A DNA stretch of 64,000 nt from Synechococcus sp. BSA11S (GCF_014224355.1 NZ_VNWP01000003.1:1-64000), one strand, 5' to 3'; positions 28,034-37,278 are shown, counted from the stretch's first letter. The notes: generated by a model not told the origin, from the letters alone. Numbers and translations: made by a program.

Positions 28034-29291
28034 GCACCAGCACCGGATTGAGCGGCGCCAGGCGGGTGCCCTCGGCCAGGGGGGCCCCGCGCCAGGACTG
28101 ATGCTGACTCACCGCCACGGCCAGGCCGGAGCGCTCCAGCAGAGGCCGCAGCTCCGCCAGGGCCTCCAGGGTGGCCAGCGGAATCACGACAACCCCACCG
28201 GGCCGCAACCGCTCCAGCACCGCCGTCAGCACCGCAACCCGCCCACGACCGCCACCGCCGATCACCACCCTGTCGGGGTCGGGAAAGACGCTGAGCGCCT
28301 CCGGGGCCCGGCCCTCGTGGATCGCCGCCGGCCGCACCCCCAGGCGCCCGGCATTGGCGGCAATCAGGCCCGCCGAGCCGCCCCGCTGCTCCAGGAACCA
28401 GCCCTGGAGGTCTGGCCTCAACCTCAGGGCCTCCAGGCCGATGGAGCCCACGCCGGCACCGATGTCCCAGAGCACACCGGCGGCGGGCAGCTCCAGGTCA
28501 GCGAGCAACTGGATGCGCACCTCCCGCTTGGTCATCAGGCCGGGGCGATCCGCGTGCTGCAGGAACAGGCCATCCTCCAGACCGAACCGCGGCAGGGCAG
28601 CGGGATCCGACGGGGGGGGCGGTGACTCGGCAATCAGAAGGACGAGATGGAGCGGATCCAGATCGGCCGGCAGCTCAGCGCCAGGCGCCAGCCTGAGCAC
28701 CCGCTCCTGGGGATGCCCCAGCCGCTCGCACAGCCAGAGGGCATAGGCCTGCTCGAGGCCCGAGGCCCGCAGGATCCGCCGCACCTCCTCGGCGCCGCCG
28801 CGACCCGGGTCGGTGAGCACGGCCAGGGCGGAGGGACGCTTCTGCAGGGTGGCGGCCAGGGGGTCGGGGTCGCGGCCATGCAGGCTGATCCAACTGGCGT
28901 CCTGCCAGGGACGGCCGAGGCGGGCGAAGGCCAGCTGCAGGCTTGAGGGGGAGGGATGAAAGCGCAGGCACCCCGGGGGGAAGCGATCGAGCAGCAGCCG
29001 GCCGATGCCGAACCAGAGCGGATCACCGCTGGCGAGCAGCACCACCGCCTGCTCCTTGGCCAGGGCGCTCTCCAGCAGGGGAAAGAGCTGGTCAGGGCGA
29101 TCACTGGCGATCAGCTGCGGCGCCTCCGTCTCAGCCGCCAGGGCCTGGCGCAGACCCGGCAGCAGCCGGGCGGGTGCGGCCACCAGATCCGCCTGACGCA
29201 CCAGGGCCGAGGCCGCCGGCGGCAGCGAGGCCAGCCCGGCGGCGTCGGTGCCGATCACCTCGAGAGGGTGCTGCTGGAGAGGGTCGTGCAC
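28011..29291 (-). CDS. cobL: Precorrin-6Y C5,15-methyltransferase (decarboxylating), CbiE-CbiT fusion
   Basis: CobL methylates C5 and C15 of the corrin ring and removes the acetate carboxyl. The N-terminal CbiE half has LLASGDPLWFGIGRLLL and WISLHGRDPDPLAATL. The C-terminal CbiT half binds SAM through LWDIGAGVGSIGLEALRL. GTG 29291 gives 426 aa and fits the family start (PLEVIGTDAAG). ATG 29330 would add 13 residues. With cobQ at 2,747 this shows an anaerobic-type corrinoid pathway. It is divergent from the small gene at 29354. Confidence 0.92.
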   Translation of the reverse strand: MHDPLQQHPLEVIGTDAAGLASLPPAASALVRQADLVAAPARLLPGLRQALAAETEAPQLIASDRPDQLFPLLESALAKEQAVVLLASGDPLWFGIGRLLLDRFPPGCLRFHPSPSSLQLAFARLGRPWQDASWISLHGRDPDPLAATLQKRPSALAVLTDPGRGGAEEVRRILRASGLEQAYALWLCERLGHPQERVLRLAPGAELPADLDPLHLVLLIAESPPPPSDPAALPRFGLEDGLFLQHADRPGLMTKREVRIQLLADLELPAAGVLWDIGAGVGSIGLEALRLRPDLQGWFLEQRGGSAGLIAANAGRLGVRPAAIHEGRAPEALSVFPDPDRVVIGGGGRGRVAVLTAVLERLRPGGVVVIPLATLEALAELRPLLERSGLAVAVSQHQSWRGAPLAEGTRLAPLNPVLVLKGCRVA

Positions 29292-29353
29292 GGGGCGATT
29301 CCGCTGCGGCAGCTGGCCGGGCCTCGCCATGATGCCCGCGAGTCGAGGCCCCC

Positions 29354-29599
29354 ATGGCAGCACCCGAGCCCCCCTCCCGCCGCCAGCGCGTGCATGAGCT
29401 GGCCCTGGCCCTGCTGGCGGGCCAGCCTGAGATCGAACTTCTCAGCCCCGAAGCCACTGGCGGCGGCGGTGAGGAGGCCGGCCTCTGGCTGGAGAGGAAC
29501 CGGCGGGTGGTGCAGCGCTACCAGGCCGTGGTGCGCTCGGCGATCACCCTCGATGCCCTGATCGAGCAGGAAGTGGGCGCTGGCACCGGCCAGCTCTGA
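29354..29599 (+). CDS. Small conserved-looking protein of unknown function
   Basis: 81 aa, no signal peptide, helical, with ELALALLAGQPEIELLSP and a charged RNRRVVQRYQAVVRSAITLDALIE segment. Composition and codon use match the surrounding genes. It lies between divergent cobL and the GH116 gene with 18 bases to the latter, so it is probably cotranscribed with it. I cannot assign a family. Confidence 0.6.
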   Translation: MAAPEPPSRRQRVHELALALLAGQPEIELLSPEATGGGGEEAGLWLERNRRVVQRYQAVVRSAITLDALIEQEVGAGTGQL

Positions 29600-29617
29600 C
29601 AAGCTGGCCCCAACTCG

Positions 29618-32122
29618 ATGAGCACCATGGCTGCGTTCGGCCTGTCCGCCCTCTCCTCGCTGCTGCGCAGGCCCGGAGCAGGTCGGCCCGCCCAGGCCCC
29701 GCCCGCCAGCTGGCAGCGGCCGATCGGCCAGGGTTGGGATGACCCCTACACGGTGCGCTACGCCAGCAACCTCGACGACGGCCCCAACCACGGGGCCCCG
29801 CTCGGGGGATTCGGTGCCGGCTGCATCGGCCGCGGACCCGACGGCAGCTTCAACCTCTGGAACCTCGATGGGGGCGAGCACTGGTTCGGGGTCCTGCCCG
29901 ACTGCCAGTTCGCCCTGTTCGAGCACGACGGAGAGGCAAGCCGGGCCAGGGCCCTGGCCCGGGCCCCGGAGCGCGACGATTCCAGGCCTGACGCCGGCGA
30001 GCCCCCCCTGGGCCACTGGCAGTGGCTGGGCGGGGAGAGCAGCGGCAGCTACGCCGCCCGCTATCCCCTCCACTGGTTCGACTACGGGGCCGACTTCCGC
30101 GCCGAGGTCAGCTGCGAGGCCTTCAGCCCCATCCTCCCCGGCGACTACCAGCGCACCAGCTACCCGGTGGCCGTGTTCCGCTGGCGGCTGGCCAATCCCA
30201 CCAGAGCGCCCCTGGATCTCTCGCTGCTGCTGAGCTGGCGCAACACCACCGGCTGGTTCACCAACACCGATGCCGCCGCGGCCGTCCATTTCCGCGACGA
30301 CGGCAGCCCCGAGCACAACTACCTGCCGGCGATCGGCCGGGGAGCAGGCCAGCGCAACCGCTGGATCGAGGCACCCGGCCTCAAGGGCGTGCTGCTGGAG
30401 GGTGCCCCCGGCCAGCCCATCCGAGAAGGGGAGGGCCAGTGGTGCCTGGCGGTGCCCGATCAGCTCGAGGGGGTGGAGGTGATGCGCTGCAGCCGCTGGG
30501 ATCCCAGTGGCAACGGCGCCGAGATCTGGGAGCCGTTCTGCCGCGACGGCTCGATTCCGGACAGCAACAACGACCGGCGCAGCACGGGCAGCGAACAGGC
30601 CAGCGCCGCGATCGCCCTGCGGCTGAGGCTCGAGCCTGGCGCCGAGATCGAGCTGCCGGTGGTGATCAGCTGGGACCTGCCGGTGACGGCCTTCGCCACA
30701 GGCAGCTCCGCCCTGCGCCGCTACACGGATTTCTTCGGGGCCACGGGCACCAACGCCGCGGCCATCGCCGCGGAGGCCCTGAGCGAGTGGCGCCAGTGGC
30801 GGGAGGCGATCGAAACCTGGCAGCGGCCGGTGCTGGAGCGCAGCGATCTGCCCGAGGCCATTCGCATGGCCCTGTTCAATGAGCTCTACGACCTCTGCAG
30901 CGGCGGCAGCCTCTGGACGGCCGCCGGCCCCACCGATCCGGTGGGGCGCTTCGGGGTGCTGGAGTGCTTCGACTACGCCTGGTACGAAAGCCTCGACGTG
31001 CGGCTGTACGGCGCGTTCGCCCTGCTGCAGCTCTGGCCGGAACTCGAGAAGGCGGTGCTGCGCAGCTTCGCCCATGCCATTCCCGCCGCCGATGCCACCC
31101 CCCGGCCGATCGGCTGGTATTTCACCCAGGGGCGGGGCCGGGTGGAAGCCGCCCGCAAGGTCGGCGGCGCCACCCCCCACGACCTGGGCGCCCCGAATGA
31201 GCGGCCGTTCGAGGCCACCAACTACACCGCCTATCAGGACTGCAACCTCTGGAAGGACCTGGCCTCCGACTTCGTGCTGCAGGTCTGGCGGTTGTTCCGT
31301 CGGTCTCCCTCGGGAGAAGACCTGCGCTTCCTGGCCGACTGCTGGCCGGCGGTGGTGGAGGCCCTGCGCTACCTCAAGCAGTTCGACGTCAACGATGACG
31401 GGCTGCCCGACAACGGCGGCGCCCCCGACCAGACCTTCGACGACTGGCCGCTGCAGGGGGTGAGCGCCTACTGCGGCGCCCTCTGGATCGCGGCCCTGGA
31501 GGCGGCCCTGGCCATGGCCCAGCGGCTGCAGCTTGACCTCGGCCTCGACACCGGCGCCGAGCAGCGGGAGTTCGGCAGCTGGCTGGAGCCCTCCCGGGCG
31601 AATTTCGATCGGCTGCTCTGGAACGGTGAGTACTACCGGATCGATGCCGGCAGCGGCACGCCGGTTGTGATGGCCGACCAGCTCTGCGGCGACTTCTACG
31701 CCCGCCTGCTGGGACTGCCGCCGGTGGTGAGCGACGAGCGGGCCCTTTCGTCGCTGGCGGCCATCCGTGAGGCCTGCTTCGAGCGCTTCGAGGGGGGGCG
31801 GCTGGGGGTGGCCAACGGCCTGCGCCGCGACGGCACCCCGCTCGACCCCAACGGCACCCATCCGCTGGAGGTGTGGACCGGCATCAATTTCGGCCTGGCG
31901 GCCTACTACCGGCTGATGGGCCAGACGGAAACCGCCCTGGCGATCACCGGCGCGGTGGTGGGCCAGGTGTATGCGGGGGGGCTTCAGTTCCGCACCCCCG
32001 AGGCGATCACGGCGGTGGGCACCTTCAGGGCCTGCCATTACCTGCGGGCGATGGCGATCTGGGCCCTCTGGGCCACCCACACCGATTGGCGGCCGATCCC
32101 CGGCGCCGAGCGTGAACCATGA
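29618..32122 (+). CDS. GH116-family glycosidase (non-lysosomal glucosylceramidase-like)
   Basis: 834 aa without a secretory signal. The N-terminal beta-sandwich begins near PLGGFGAGCIGRGPDGSFNLWNL. The catalytic (alpha/alpha)6 barrel contains LECFDYAWYESLDVRLYGAF, holding the likely nucleophile Glu, and PDQTFDDWPLQGVSAYCGALW, holding the likely acid/base Asp. GH116 enzymes cleave beta-glucosides, beta-xylosides and, in animals, glucosylceramide. Cyanobacteria commonly carry such a protein, perhaps for glucosylglycerol-type or glycolipid substrates, but substrate cannot be read here. It overlaps the next gene by four bases (ATGA). Confidence 0.87.
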   Translation: MSTMAAFGLSALSSLLRRPGAGRPAQAPPASWQRPIGQGWDDPYTVRYASNLDDGPNHGAPLGGFGAGCIGRGPDGSFNLWNLDGGEHWFGVLPDCQFALFEHDGEASRARALARAPERDDSRPDAGEPPLGHWQWLGGESSGSYAARYPLHWFDYGADFRAEVSCEAFSPILPGDYQRTSYPVAVFRWRLANPTRAPLDLSLLLSWRNTTGWFTNTDAAAAVHFRDDGSPEHNYLPAIGRGAGQRNRWIEAPGLKGVLLEGAPGQPIREGEGQWCLAVPDQLEGVEVMRCSRWDPSGNGAEIWEPFCRDGSIPDSNNDRRSTGSEQASAAIALRLRLEPGAEIELPVVISWDLPVTAFATGSSALRRYTDFFGATGTNAAAIAAEALSEWRQWREAIETWQRPVLERSDLPEAIRMALFNELYDLCSGGSLWTAAGPTDPVGRFGVLECFDYAWYESLDVRLYGAFALLQLWPELEKAVLRSFAHAIPAADATPRPIGWYFTQGRGRVEAARKVGGATPHDLGAPNERPFEATNYTAYQDCNLWKDLASDFVLQVWRLFRRSPSGEDLRFLADCWPAVVEALRYLKQFDVNDDGLPDNGGAPDQTFDDWPLQGVSAYCGALWIAALEAALAMAQRLQLDLGLDTGAEQREFGSWLEPSRANFDRLLWNGEYYRIDAGSGTPVVMADQLCGDFYARLLGLPPVVSDERALSSLAAIREACFERFEGGRLGVANGLRRDGTPLDPNGTHPLEVWTGINFGLAAYYRLMGQTETALAITGAVVGQVYAGGLQFRTPEAITAVGTFRACHYLRAMAIWALWATHTDWRPIPGAEREP

Positions 32123-32628
32123 GCTCGCTGATCCGGCGCGCGGGCCGGCTGCTGCTGGCCCTCACCCTGGTGCTGGGGAGCCTGCTGACCTGGCCCAACG
32201 GGCCAGCCCTGGCTCAGCTGCACGAGCACCCCGACGAAACCGGCAGCCCGGTGCTGCGCAGCCTGGTGAGCCTGCGCGATCTGGATGACCAGGCCTGGCA
32301 GCTGGTGGCCTTCCGCGACGGACCGCCCGGGGCTCCGCTGCTGCTGCGGGTGGTGGGCTACCCCGGCAAGGTGCGGCTCGATCACCCCACCGCCCTGGAG
32401 GTGAGCTCCGGTCCCTTCGAGTGGCAGCTGGAGGATCTGACCCTGGAGAGCCCAGCCCTGGGCAACGACGGCCGCGCTGCCGCCGCCGAATTCGATCTGA
32501 ACCCCTTGCTGGCGGAACTGAACCAGAACCGTCCGTTGCGGCTGCGGCTGCCGGGGGTGTTCACCGAGCTGCCGGTGCCGCCGTTCGTGGTGGCCGAGTG
32601 GCGCAGCCTGGAGACAACCCCGGCGTGA
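32119..32628 (+). CDS. Exported DUF3122-family protein
   Basis: 169 aa with a signal peptide (LLLALTLVLGSLLTWPNGPALA) and the DUF3122 pattern SLVSLRDLDDQAWQLVAFR, LLLRVVGYPG, LPVPPFVVAEWRSL. Cyanobacterial, periplasmic or lumenal, function unknown. It overlaps GH116 upstream and ribD downstream by four bases each, so the three genes are coupled. Confidence 0.83.
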   Translation: MSSLIRRAGRLLLALTLVLGSLLTWPNGPALAQLHEHPDETGSPVLRSLVSLRDLDDQAWQLVAFRDGPPGAPLLLRVVGYPGKVRLDHPTALEVSSGPFEWQLEDLTLESPALGNDGRAAAAEFDLNPLLAELNQNRPLRLRLPGVFTELPVPPFVVAEWRSLETTPA

Positions 32629-33716
32629 GCGGGGAGCGCGCCTGGGGAGGCTGGATGGAGCGGGCCCTGGCCCTGGCCGCCCTGGGCCAGGGGCGCACCA
32701 GCCCCAACCCGCTGGTGGGCGCCCTGGTGCTCGATGCCTCCGGAGTGCTGGTGGGGGAGGGCTTCCACGCCGCCGCCGGACAGCCCCACGCGGAAGTGGG
32801 GGCCCTGGCCCAGGCGGCAGACCGGGCCCGGGGGGGCACGTTGGTGGTGACCCTGGAGCCCTGCTGCCACCACGGCCGCACGCCCCCCTGCAGCGAAGCC
32901 GTGATCGCCGCCGGGATCCGGCGGGTGATCGTGGCGATGGAGGACCCTGATCAACGGGTGGCGGGGCAGGGCCTCGAGGCCTTGCGCCGGGCTGGGCTGG
33001 AGGTGCTGGTGGGGGTGCGCCAGAGCGAGGCCCTGAGCCTGAACGCCGCCTTCTGCCACCGGCAGCGCACGGGACGACCGCTGGGGATCCTGAAGTGGGC
33101 GATGAGCGTGGACGGACGCACGGCCCTGCCCAATGGAGCCAGTCAGTGGATCAGCGGTTCAGGCTCCCGGGAGTGGGTGCACCGGCAGCGGGCCGGCTGC
33201 GATGCGGTGATCGTGGGGGGCGGCACCCTGCGCGCCGATGATCCCCTGCTCACCAGCCGTGGCCAGCGGGCGATCGAGCCGCTGCGGGTGGTGATCAGCC
33301 GGGAGCTGAAGCTGCCGGAGCGGGCCCGCTTGTGGAATCAGGCCACGGCCTGCACCCTGGTGGCCCATGGGCCGGAAGCGCCGGAGCACGGGCGCCGCCT
33401 GCTGGACCGGCTGGGTGTGGAGCGCCTGGAGCTGGCGCGCTGTGAACCGCTGGAGCTGATGGAGGCCCTGGCCCTCAGAGGCTGCAACCAGGTGCTGTGG
33501 GAATGCGGACCGACCCTGGCCGCCGCCTCCCTGCGCCAGGGCTGCGTGCAGCGGGTGGCCGCCGTGATCGCCCCGAAGCTGCTGGGGGGTGATGCCGCGC
33601 GCACGCCGCTGGGAGATCTGGAGCTGAGTTCGATGGCGATGGTCGCCCCCTGGGGGGAGCGGGGGCTCAGCCGCTCGGGCGCCGATCTGATCTGGGAGCT
33701 GGACGACCGTCCCTAG
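32625..33716 (+). CDS. ribD: Bifunctional riboflavin deaminase / reductase RibD
   Basis: RibD deaminates then reduces the pyrimidine intermediate of riboflavin synthesis. The Zn-dependent deaminase domain has QPHAEVGAL and LEPCCHHGRTPPCSEAV. The reductase domain has LKWAMSVDGRTALPNG and VIVGGGTLRADDPLLTSR. GTG 32625 gives 363 aa and overlaps DUF3122 by four bases (GTGA); ATG 32655 is an alternative. ribF lies at 22,245-23,270, not linked. Confidence 0.94.
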   Translation: MSGERAWGGWMERALALAALGQGRTSPNPLVGALVLDASGVLVGEGFHAAAGQPHAEVGALAQAADRARGGTLVVTLEPCCHHGRTPPCSEAVIAAGIRRVIVAMEDPDQRVAGQGLEALRRAGLEVLVGVRQSEALSLNAAFCHRQRTGRPLGILKWAMSVDGRTALPNGASQWISGSGSREWVHRQRAGCDAVIVGGGTLRADDPLLTSRGQRAIEPLRVVISRELKLPERARLWNQATACTLVAHGPEAPEHGRRLLDRLGVERLELARCEPLELMEALALRGCNQVLWECGPTLAAASLRQGCVQRVAAVIAPKLLGGDAARTPLGDLELSSMAMVAPWGERGLSRSGADLIWELDDRP

Positions 33717-33725
33717 ATTCCGGCC

Positions 33726-33821
33726 ATGCTCAACCCTCTCCAGCTGCGCCTGCTCTGCCACGGGTCCCGTGGCGATCTCCGGGCCTCCAGGGAGCGGCAG
33801 CAGGAGCTGATCCAGCCATGA
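33726..33821 (+). CDS. Possible 31-aa leader ORF overlapping the PGM1-related gene
   Basis: ATG 33726 to TGA 33819-33821 encodes a basic 31-aa peptide starting MLNPLQLRLLCHGSRGD. Its ATGA end overlaps the start of the following gene exactly as true coupled genes do in this genome. There is no visible Shine-Dalgarno. It could couple translation of the ligase or be chance. Confidence 0.35.
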   Translation: MLNPLQLRLLCHGSRGDLRASRERQQELIQP

Positions 33822-35338
33822 GCCTGAGTTTCGCGGAACTCCAGCGCCAGTTGCGGCCGGAGTGGGGCGAGTTCCACCCCGGCAGCGACCAGACCCATGG
33901 ACGCGAGGGCAACAGCGAGGGCTGGGATCTGCTGGTGGTGCCCTCGCTCAGCCTCGATCATCACCAGATCGCCCTGGTGACCGGTGCCCACCACTACGAG
34001 GAACGGCAGCTCTTCTCGCTGATCCGCCTGCGTGATCCAGGGGTGCGGGCGGTGTACCTCACCAGCAAGCTGCTGCCGGAGCTGGTGGTGGATGCGGTGC
34101 TGGAGCTGCTACCGGGAGTGCCGGCCTCCCACGCCCGCCGGCGCCTGCATCTGTTCGACACCGACGACGCCTCCGCCCGCTCACTCACGGAAAAACTGCT
34201 CGAGCGGCCGGCGCTGCTGGGGCGCATCCGCGAGCGGCTGCGGCCCGGGCGCAGCTTCATGACCTGCTTCAACGTGACCGAGCAGGAGAAGCGGCTGTCG
34301 GAGCGGTTGCAGGTGCCGCTGCTGGGCACCGATCCCGCCCTGATGCACTGGGGCGGCAAAGCCGGCAGCCGTGAACTGTTCCGCCGCTGCGATGTGCCCC
34401 ATCCGCCCGGCAGCCCCCTGGTGCATGACCTCGAGGCCCTGGCCGATGCCACAGCCGAGCTGTGGGAAGCCCACCCCGAGCTGAGCCGGGTGGTGGTGAA
34501 GCTGGATCAGGGCTTCAGCGGCGAAGGCAACGCCCCCCTGGAGCTGGAACCCCTGCAGCTGGAGCAGCTCAGCGGCCGCGAGCGCCGAGCGAGTCTGCGG
34601 GAAGCGCTCGAGACCCTGGCGATGCCTCCGCCCCAGTGGCGCCAGTTGCTGCAGGAGCAGGGGGCGCTGGTGGAGGCCTGGCTGCAGGGGGGCGAGGAGC
34701 TGGCATCACCGAGCGTGCAGGGGATGATCCACCCGGGCGGGGCGGTGGAAGTGCTCTCCACCCACGAGCAGGTGCTGGGCGGGGTCAGTGGCCAGACCTA
34801 CCTGGGCTGCCGCTTTCCCGCTGAGCAGACCTACCGCGCCGAGCTGATGCGCCATGGGCTGGCGGTGGGTCAGGCGCTGGCGGCAGAGGGTGCTCTGGAG
34901 CGCTATGCGGTGGATTTCGTGGCGCGCCGCTTCGGGGACCGCTGGGATCTGCAGGCGATCGAGGTGAACCTGCGCAAGGGCGGCACCACCCATCCCTACA
35001 TGGCCCTGCGTTACGCCACCAACGGGCGCATCGATGCGGCCAGCGGTCTGTTCCGCTCCCCCACCGGCCAGCCCCTCTATTACGCCGCCACCGACAACCT
35101 CTGCGACCCGAGGTTGCGGGGCCTGCTGCCGGTGGATCTGATCGACCTCGTGGCCGCCGCCGGCCTGCACTTCGATCCGGCCGAACTGCACGGCAGCGTG
35201 TTCCACCTGCTGGGCTGCCTCTCGGAATTCGGCAAGCTGGGCATGACCTGCATCGGCCGCAGTCCCGAGGAAGCCGGGCGCATCTATGCGGCCACGGCGG
35301 AACGTCTGATTGCGGGGGCCGAGGGGCTGCGGGGGTGA
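33818..35338 (+). CDS. ATP-grasp peptide ligase, PGM1-related
   Basis: 506 aa. The C-terminal half has ATP-grasp signatures: RVVVKLDQGFSGEGNAPL (Lys and glycine loop) and LQAIEVNLRKGGTTHPYMAL with the Glu-x-Asn magnesium site. The N-terminal about 200 residues (LVVPSLSLDHHQIALVTGA, YEERQLFSLIRLRDP) match proteins annotated as peptide ligase PGM1-related or carboxylate-amine ligases in cyanobacteria. The likely reaction is ATP-dependent amide-bond formation, with the substrate unknown. No biosynthetic partner lies adjacent apart from small uncharacterised genes downstream. The 166 bases after it hold no gene. Confidence 0.8.
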   Translation: MSLSFAELQRQLRPEWGEFHPGSDQTHGREGNSEGWDLLVVPSLSLDHHQIALVTGAHHYEERQLFSLIRLRDPGVRAVYLTSKLLPELVVDAVLELLPGVPASHARRRLHLFDTDDASARSLTEKLLERPALLGRIRERLRPGRSFMTCFNVTEQEKRLSERLQVPLLGTDPALMHWGGKAGSRELFRRCDVPHPPGSPLVHDLEALADATAELWEAHPELSRVVVKLDQGFSGEGNAPLELEPLQLEQLSGRERRASLREALETLAMPPPQWRQLLQEQGALVEAWLQGGEELASPSVQGMIHPGGAVEVLSTHEQVLGGVSGQTYLGCRFPAEQTYRAELMRHGLAVGQALAAEGALERYAVDFVARRFGDRWDLQAIEVNLRKGGTTHPYMALRYATNGRIDAASGLFRSPTGQPLYYAATDNLCDPRLRGLLPVDLIDLVAAAGLHFDPAELHGSVFHLLGCLSEFGKLGMTCIGRSPEEAGRIYAATAERLIAGAEGLRG

Positions 35339-35504
35339 GGGAGCCGGGGGCCACTCCAGCAGCCGTTCAGCCTGTGAAAGGGGATAACACTCACGCTGAT
35401 CCAAGGAGGATCTCAAAGCCAGCTGAAATCCCCCGGATTCGAAACGCCTGTGTCATTCTCCTTTCAGCTCACCAAGTACCAGAAGCAATCCAGGACCTTC
35501 AACC

Positions 35505-35786
35505 ATGCCTACAGCACTGATCTTTCACGACGTTGAAGATGGCACCCAATGGGCCAAGGCCTGGAAGAGCGGACCGGGCAGTCGGCATGAGATGTTCGAA
35601 AAGATCGGGATCAAGTGCCGAACCTTCCGCAACCCCAACAACCCGAAGGCCACAGGAATCATGGCCGAGATCCCCGATATGGCCAAGTTCCATGAATTGC
35701 TCCAATCCGCAGAGGGCCAGCGAGCGATGAAGGACGACGGGCTGAAGGTTGAAACGATGCGGATGCTGATCGAATTCACCCCATGA
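35505..35786 (+). CDS. Small conserved protein, possible alpha-beta barrel
   Basis: 93 aa, soluble, starting MPTALIFHDVEDGTQWAKAW and ending LKVETMRMLIEFTP. The spacing of strands and helices (FHDV..., TGIMAEIPDMAKFHELL) resembles dimeric ferredoxin-like barrels of the monooxygenase type. I do not recognise the family. The 166-base gap before it contains an AGGAGG at about 35,404-35,409 that is not placed before any start codon. GC is lower than in neighbours. Confidence 0.65.
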   Translation: MPTALIFHDVEDGTQWAKAWKSGPGSRHEMFEKIGIKCRTFRNPNNPKATGIMAEIPDMAKFHELLQSAEGQRAMKDDGLKVETMRMLIEFTP

Positions 35787-35861
35787 CCCATCGCTGAACA
35801 AACGGGCCCCAACGACTCACCCCATGCAGGTCAGAATGGGACTCCACCTCTGCCCACTGCC

Positions 35862-36140
35862 ATGGAAGCCCGTTGGAACGACGCCGTGATCGCCACCAGT
35901 GACGACATTGTCAAGCTGGAAGGCAACGCCTACTTCCCCCCCGAAGCGCTGGTGGGGGAGCACCTCCGGCCTTCCTCACACCGGAGCGTGTGTGGCTGGA
36001 AGGGCGAAGCCCACTACTACGACGTGGTGGTGGGGGATCAGGTCAACGCCAATGCCGCCTGGTTCTACCCCGAGCCCAAGCAGGCCGCCAGTGAGATCAA
36101 GGGTCGTGTGGCCTTCTGGAAGGGTGTGCGGGTGAGCTGA
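35862..36140 (+). CDS. DUF427-family protein
   Basis: 92 aa matching DUF427: NAYFPPEALVGEHLRPSSH, CGWKGEAHYYDVVVGDQ and AWFYPEPKQAA. The conserved C-x-W-K-G-x-A-x-Y-Y-D pattern defines the family, which forms a small beta fold of unknown activity. A second, longer member is encoded at 39,917-40,414 on the other strand. Confidence 0.9.
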   Translation: MEARWNDAVIATSDDIVKLEGNAYFPPEALVGEHLRPSSHRSVCGWKGEAHYYDVVVGDQVNANAAWFYPEPKQAASEIKGRVAFWKGVRVS

Positions 36141-36144
36141 GGCG

Positions 36145-36633
36145 ATGACACTCACCTTCACTCCGATTCACATCTTCCGGGAAACACCGGCGGTCACCTT
36201 CTACGACACCAGCGTGGCCGGCAGCACCGCCAGTGATGTGGTGCTGCACCATGGCCCCGCTTTCTCACCTCCCGACGACGGGGAATTCCAGCAGTTCTAC
36301 GTGCACCACCACCAGGTCGATCACAACCTGGTGGTGCTGGGCAGCCGCACCTTCACCGTGCTCAACCCGCGCTGGGATCAGCCCCACCATGTGGTGCACC
36401 TGGAGCGGGCGATGGGGGCCCTGGAGCTGCCGATCGGCACCTACCACCGCTCGGTGTCAGGGGTGGAGGGCAGCCTGGTGCTCAACCAGCCGGAGCGCCA
36501 CCAGCCATTCGACGTGGCCAGCGAATTCGAGCCGGTGAGCCTGCGCGAGCGCGACGACCTGCGCCAGCTGCTGACCGTCCCCCCCTGGGTGTGGTGCTGG
36601 CGTGATGGGCGCATCTGCCACGAGCAACCCTGA
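36145..36633 (+). CDS. Cupin-like conserved protein
   Basis: 162 aa, soluble, rich in His and aromatic residues: FQQFYVHHHQVDHNLVVLG, TVLNPRWDQPHHVVHLER, IGTYHRSVSGVEGSLVLNQ. The pattern suggests a cupin-type beta barrel resembling dTDP-sugar epimerase or mannose isomerase folds; the specific family is unknown to me. It starts four bases after the DUF427 stop, so the two are probably cotranscribed. Confidence 0.65.
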   Translation: MTLTFTPIHIFRETPAVTFYDTSVAGSTASDVVLHHGPAFSPPDDGEFQQFYVHHHQVDHNLVVLGSRTFTVLNPRWDQPHHVVHLERAMGALELPIGTYHRSVSGVEGSLVLNQPERHQPFDVASEFEPVSLRERDDLRQLLTVPPWVWCWRDGRICHEQP

Positions 36634-36654
36634 GCTCCGGAATCTGGCGCCGAC

Positions 36655-37278
36655 TCACACCGGCTCCGGCTCCTGTCGGGGCAGGCCGTTGGCGCCGTAG
36701 GCACGCTCCAGCACCAGCTCCCGGCCCGGCTCGGGCCGCCAGCAGAGCCTCACCACCAGGGGATCGCCGAAGCGCCGCTCCAGGGCCGTGCTGAGGGTGA
36801 GGTCATCGGTGAGCTGCCAGCAGCCGCTGCCCGAGCCATCGGCAGCCGGCAGGATGGCAGCCCGCAGGGGCGCCGCAGGGGCCGGATCCACCACCCCCGG
36901 GCGGGCCTCCACCACCACCACCACGCTCTCGAGCCGCTCGGCGCCGTGGCGCACGACCACCCGCCGCCGTCGCTCGCCGTCCACCAGACACAGCTCCATC
37001 ACCGAAGGCCAGGGGCCGGTCCTGTCGGGGCCGAGGCTCCAGTGCCCCGCGGGGCTGATCGCCATCTGGGCCGGCGGTTCGGCGAAGCGCATCGTGGCCA
37101 CCTTGCCGGTGTGCAGGTAGGTGAGGGCCGCTTCGATCTGGCCATCGGCCTCGTGCACGTGCAGGTGGGTGCCGAAGCGTTCGCTCTCGTGGCCCTGGCC
37201 ATCAAGGCGGATGAAGCTGCCCTCCCAGTGGCCGGAATTGCGCCCCAGCAGGGTGGTTCGGCGGACATCGCTGGACAC
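36655..37278 (-). CDS. DUF3598-family protein (lipocalin-like)
   Basis: 207 aa. The segments NSGHWEGSFIRLDGQGHESE, FGTHLHVHE and GHWSLGPDRTGPWPSVMELCL correspond to DUF3598, a cyanobacterial family with two lipocalin-like folds distantly related to bilin lyases and carotenoid- or lipid-binding barrels. Function is unknown. It converges on the cupin-like gene with 21 bases between stops. Confidence 0.78.
   Translation of the reverse strand: MSSDVRRTTLLGRNSGHWEGSFIRLDGQGHESERFGTHLHVHEADGQIEAALTYLHTGKVATMRFAEPPAQMAISPAGHWSLGPDRTGPWPSVMELCLVDGERRRRVVVRHGAERLESVVVVVEARPGVVDPAPAAPLRAAILPAADGSGSGCWQLTDDLTLSTALERRFGDPLVVRLCWRPEPGRELVLERAYGANGLPRQEPEPV

Noticed and set aside
29255-32080. A 941-codon open frame on the minus strand opposite the GH116 gene
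   Set aside because: It mirrors third-position GC of the real gene; its composition (His, Gly, Gln, Ala rich) is typical of an antisense shadow and it contains no domain.
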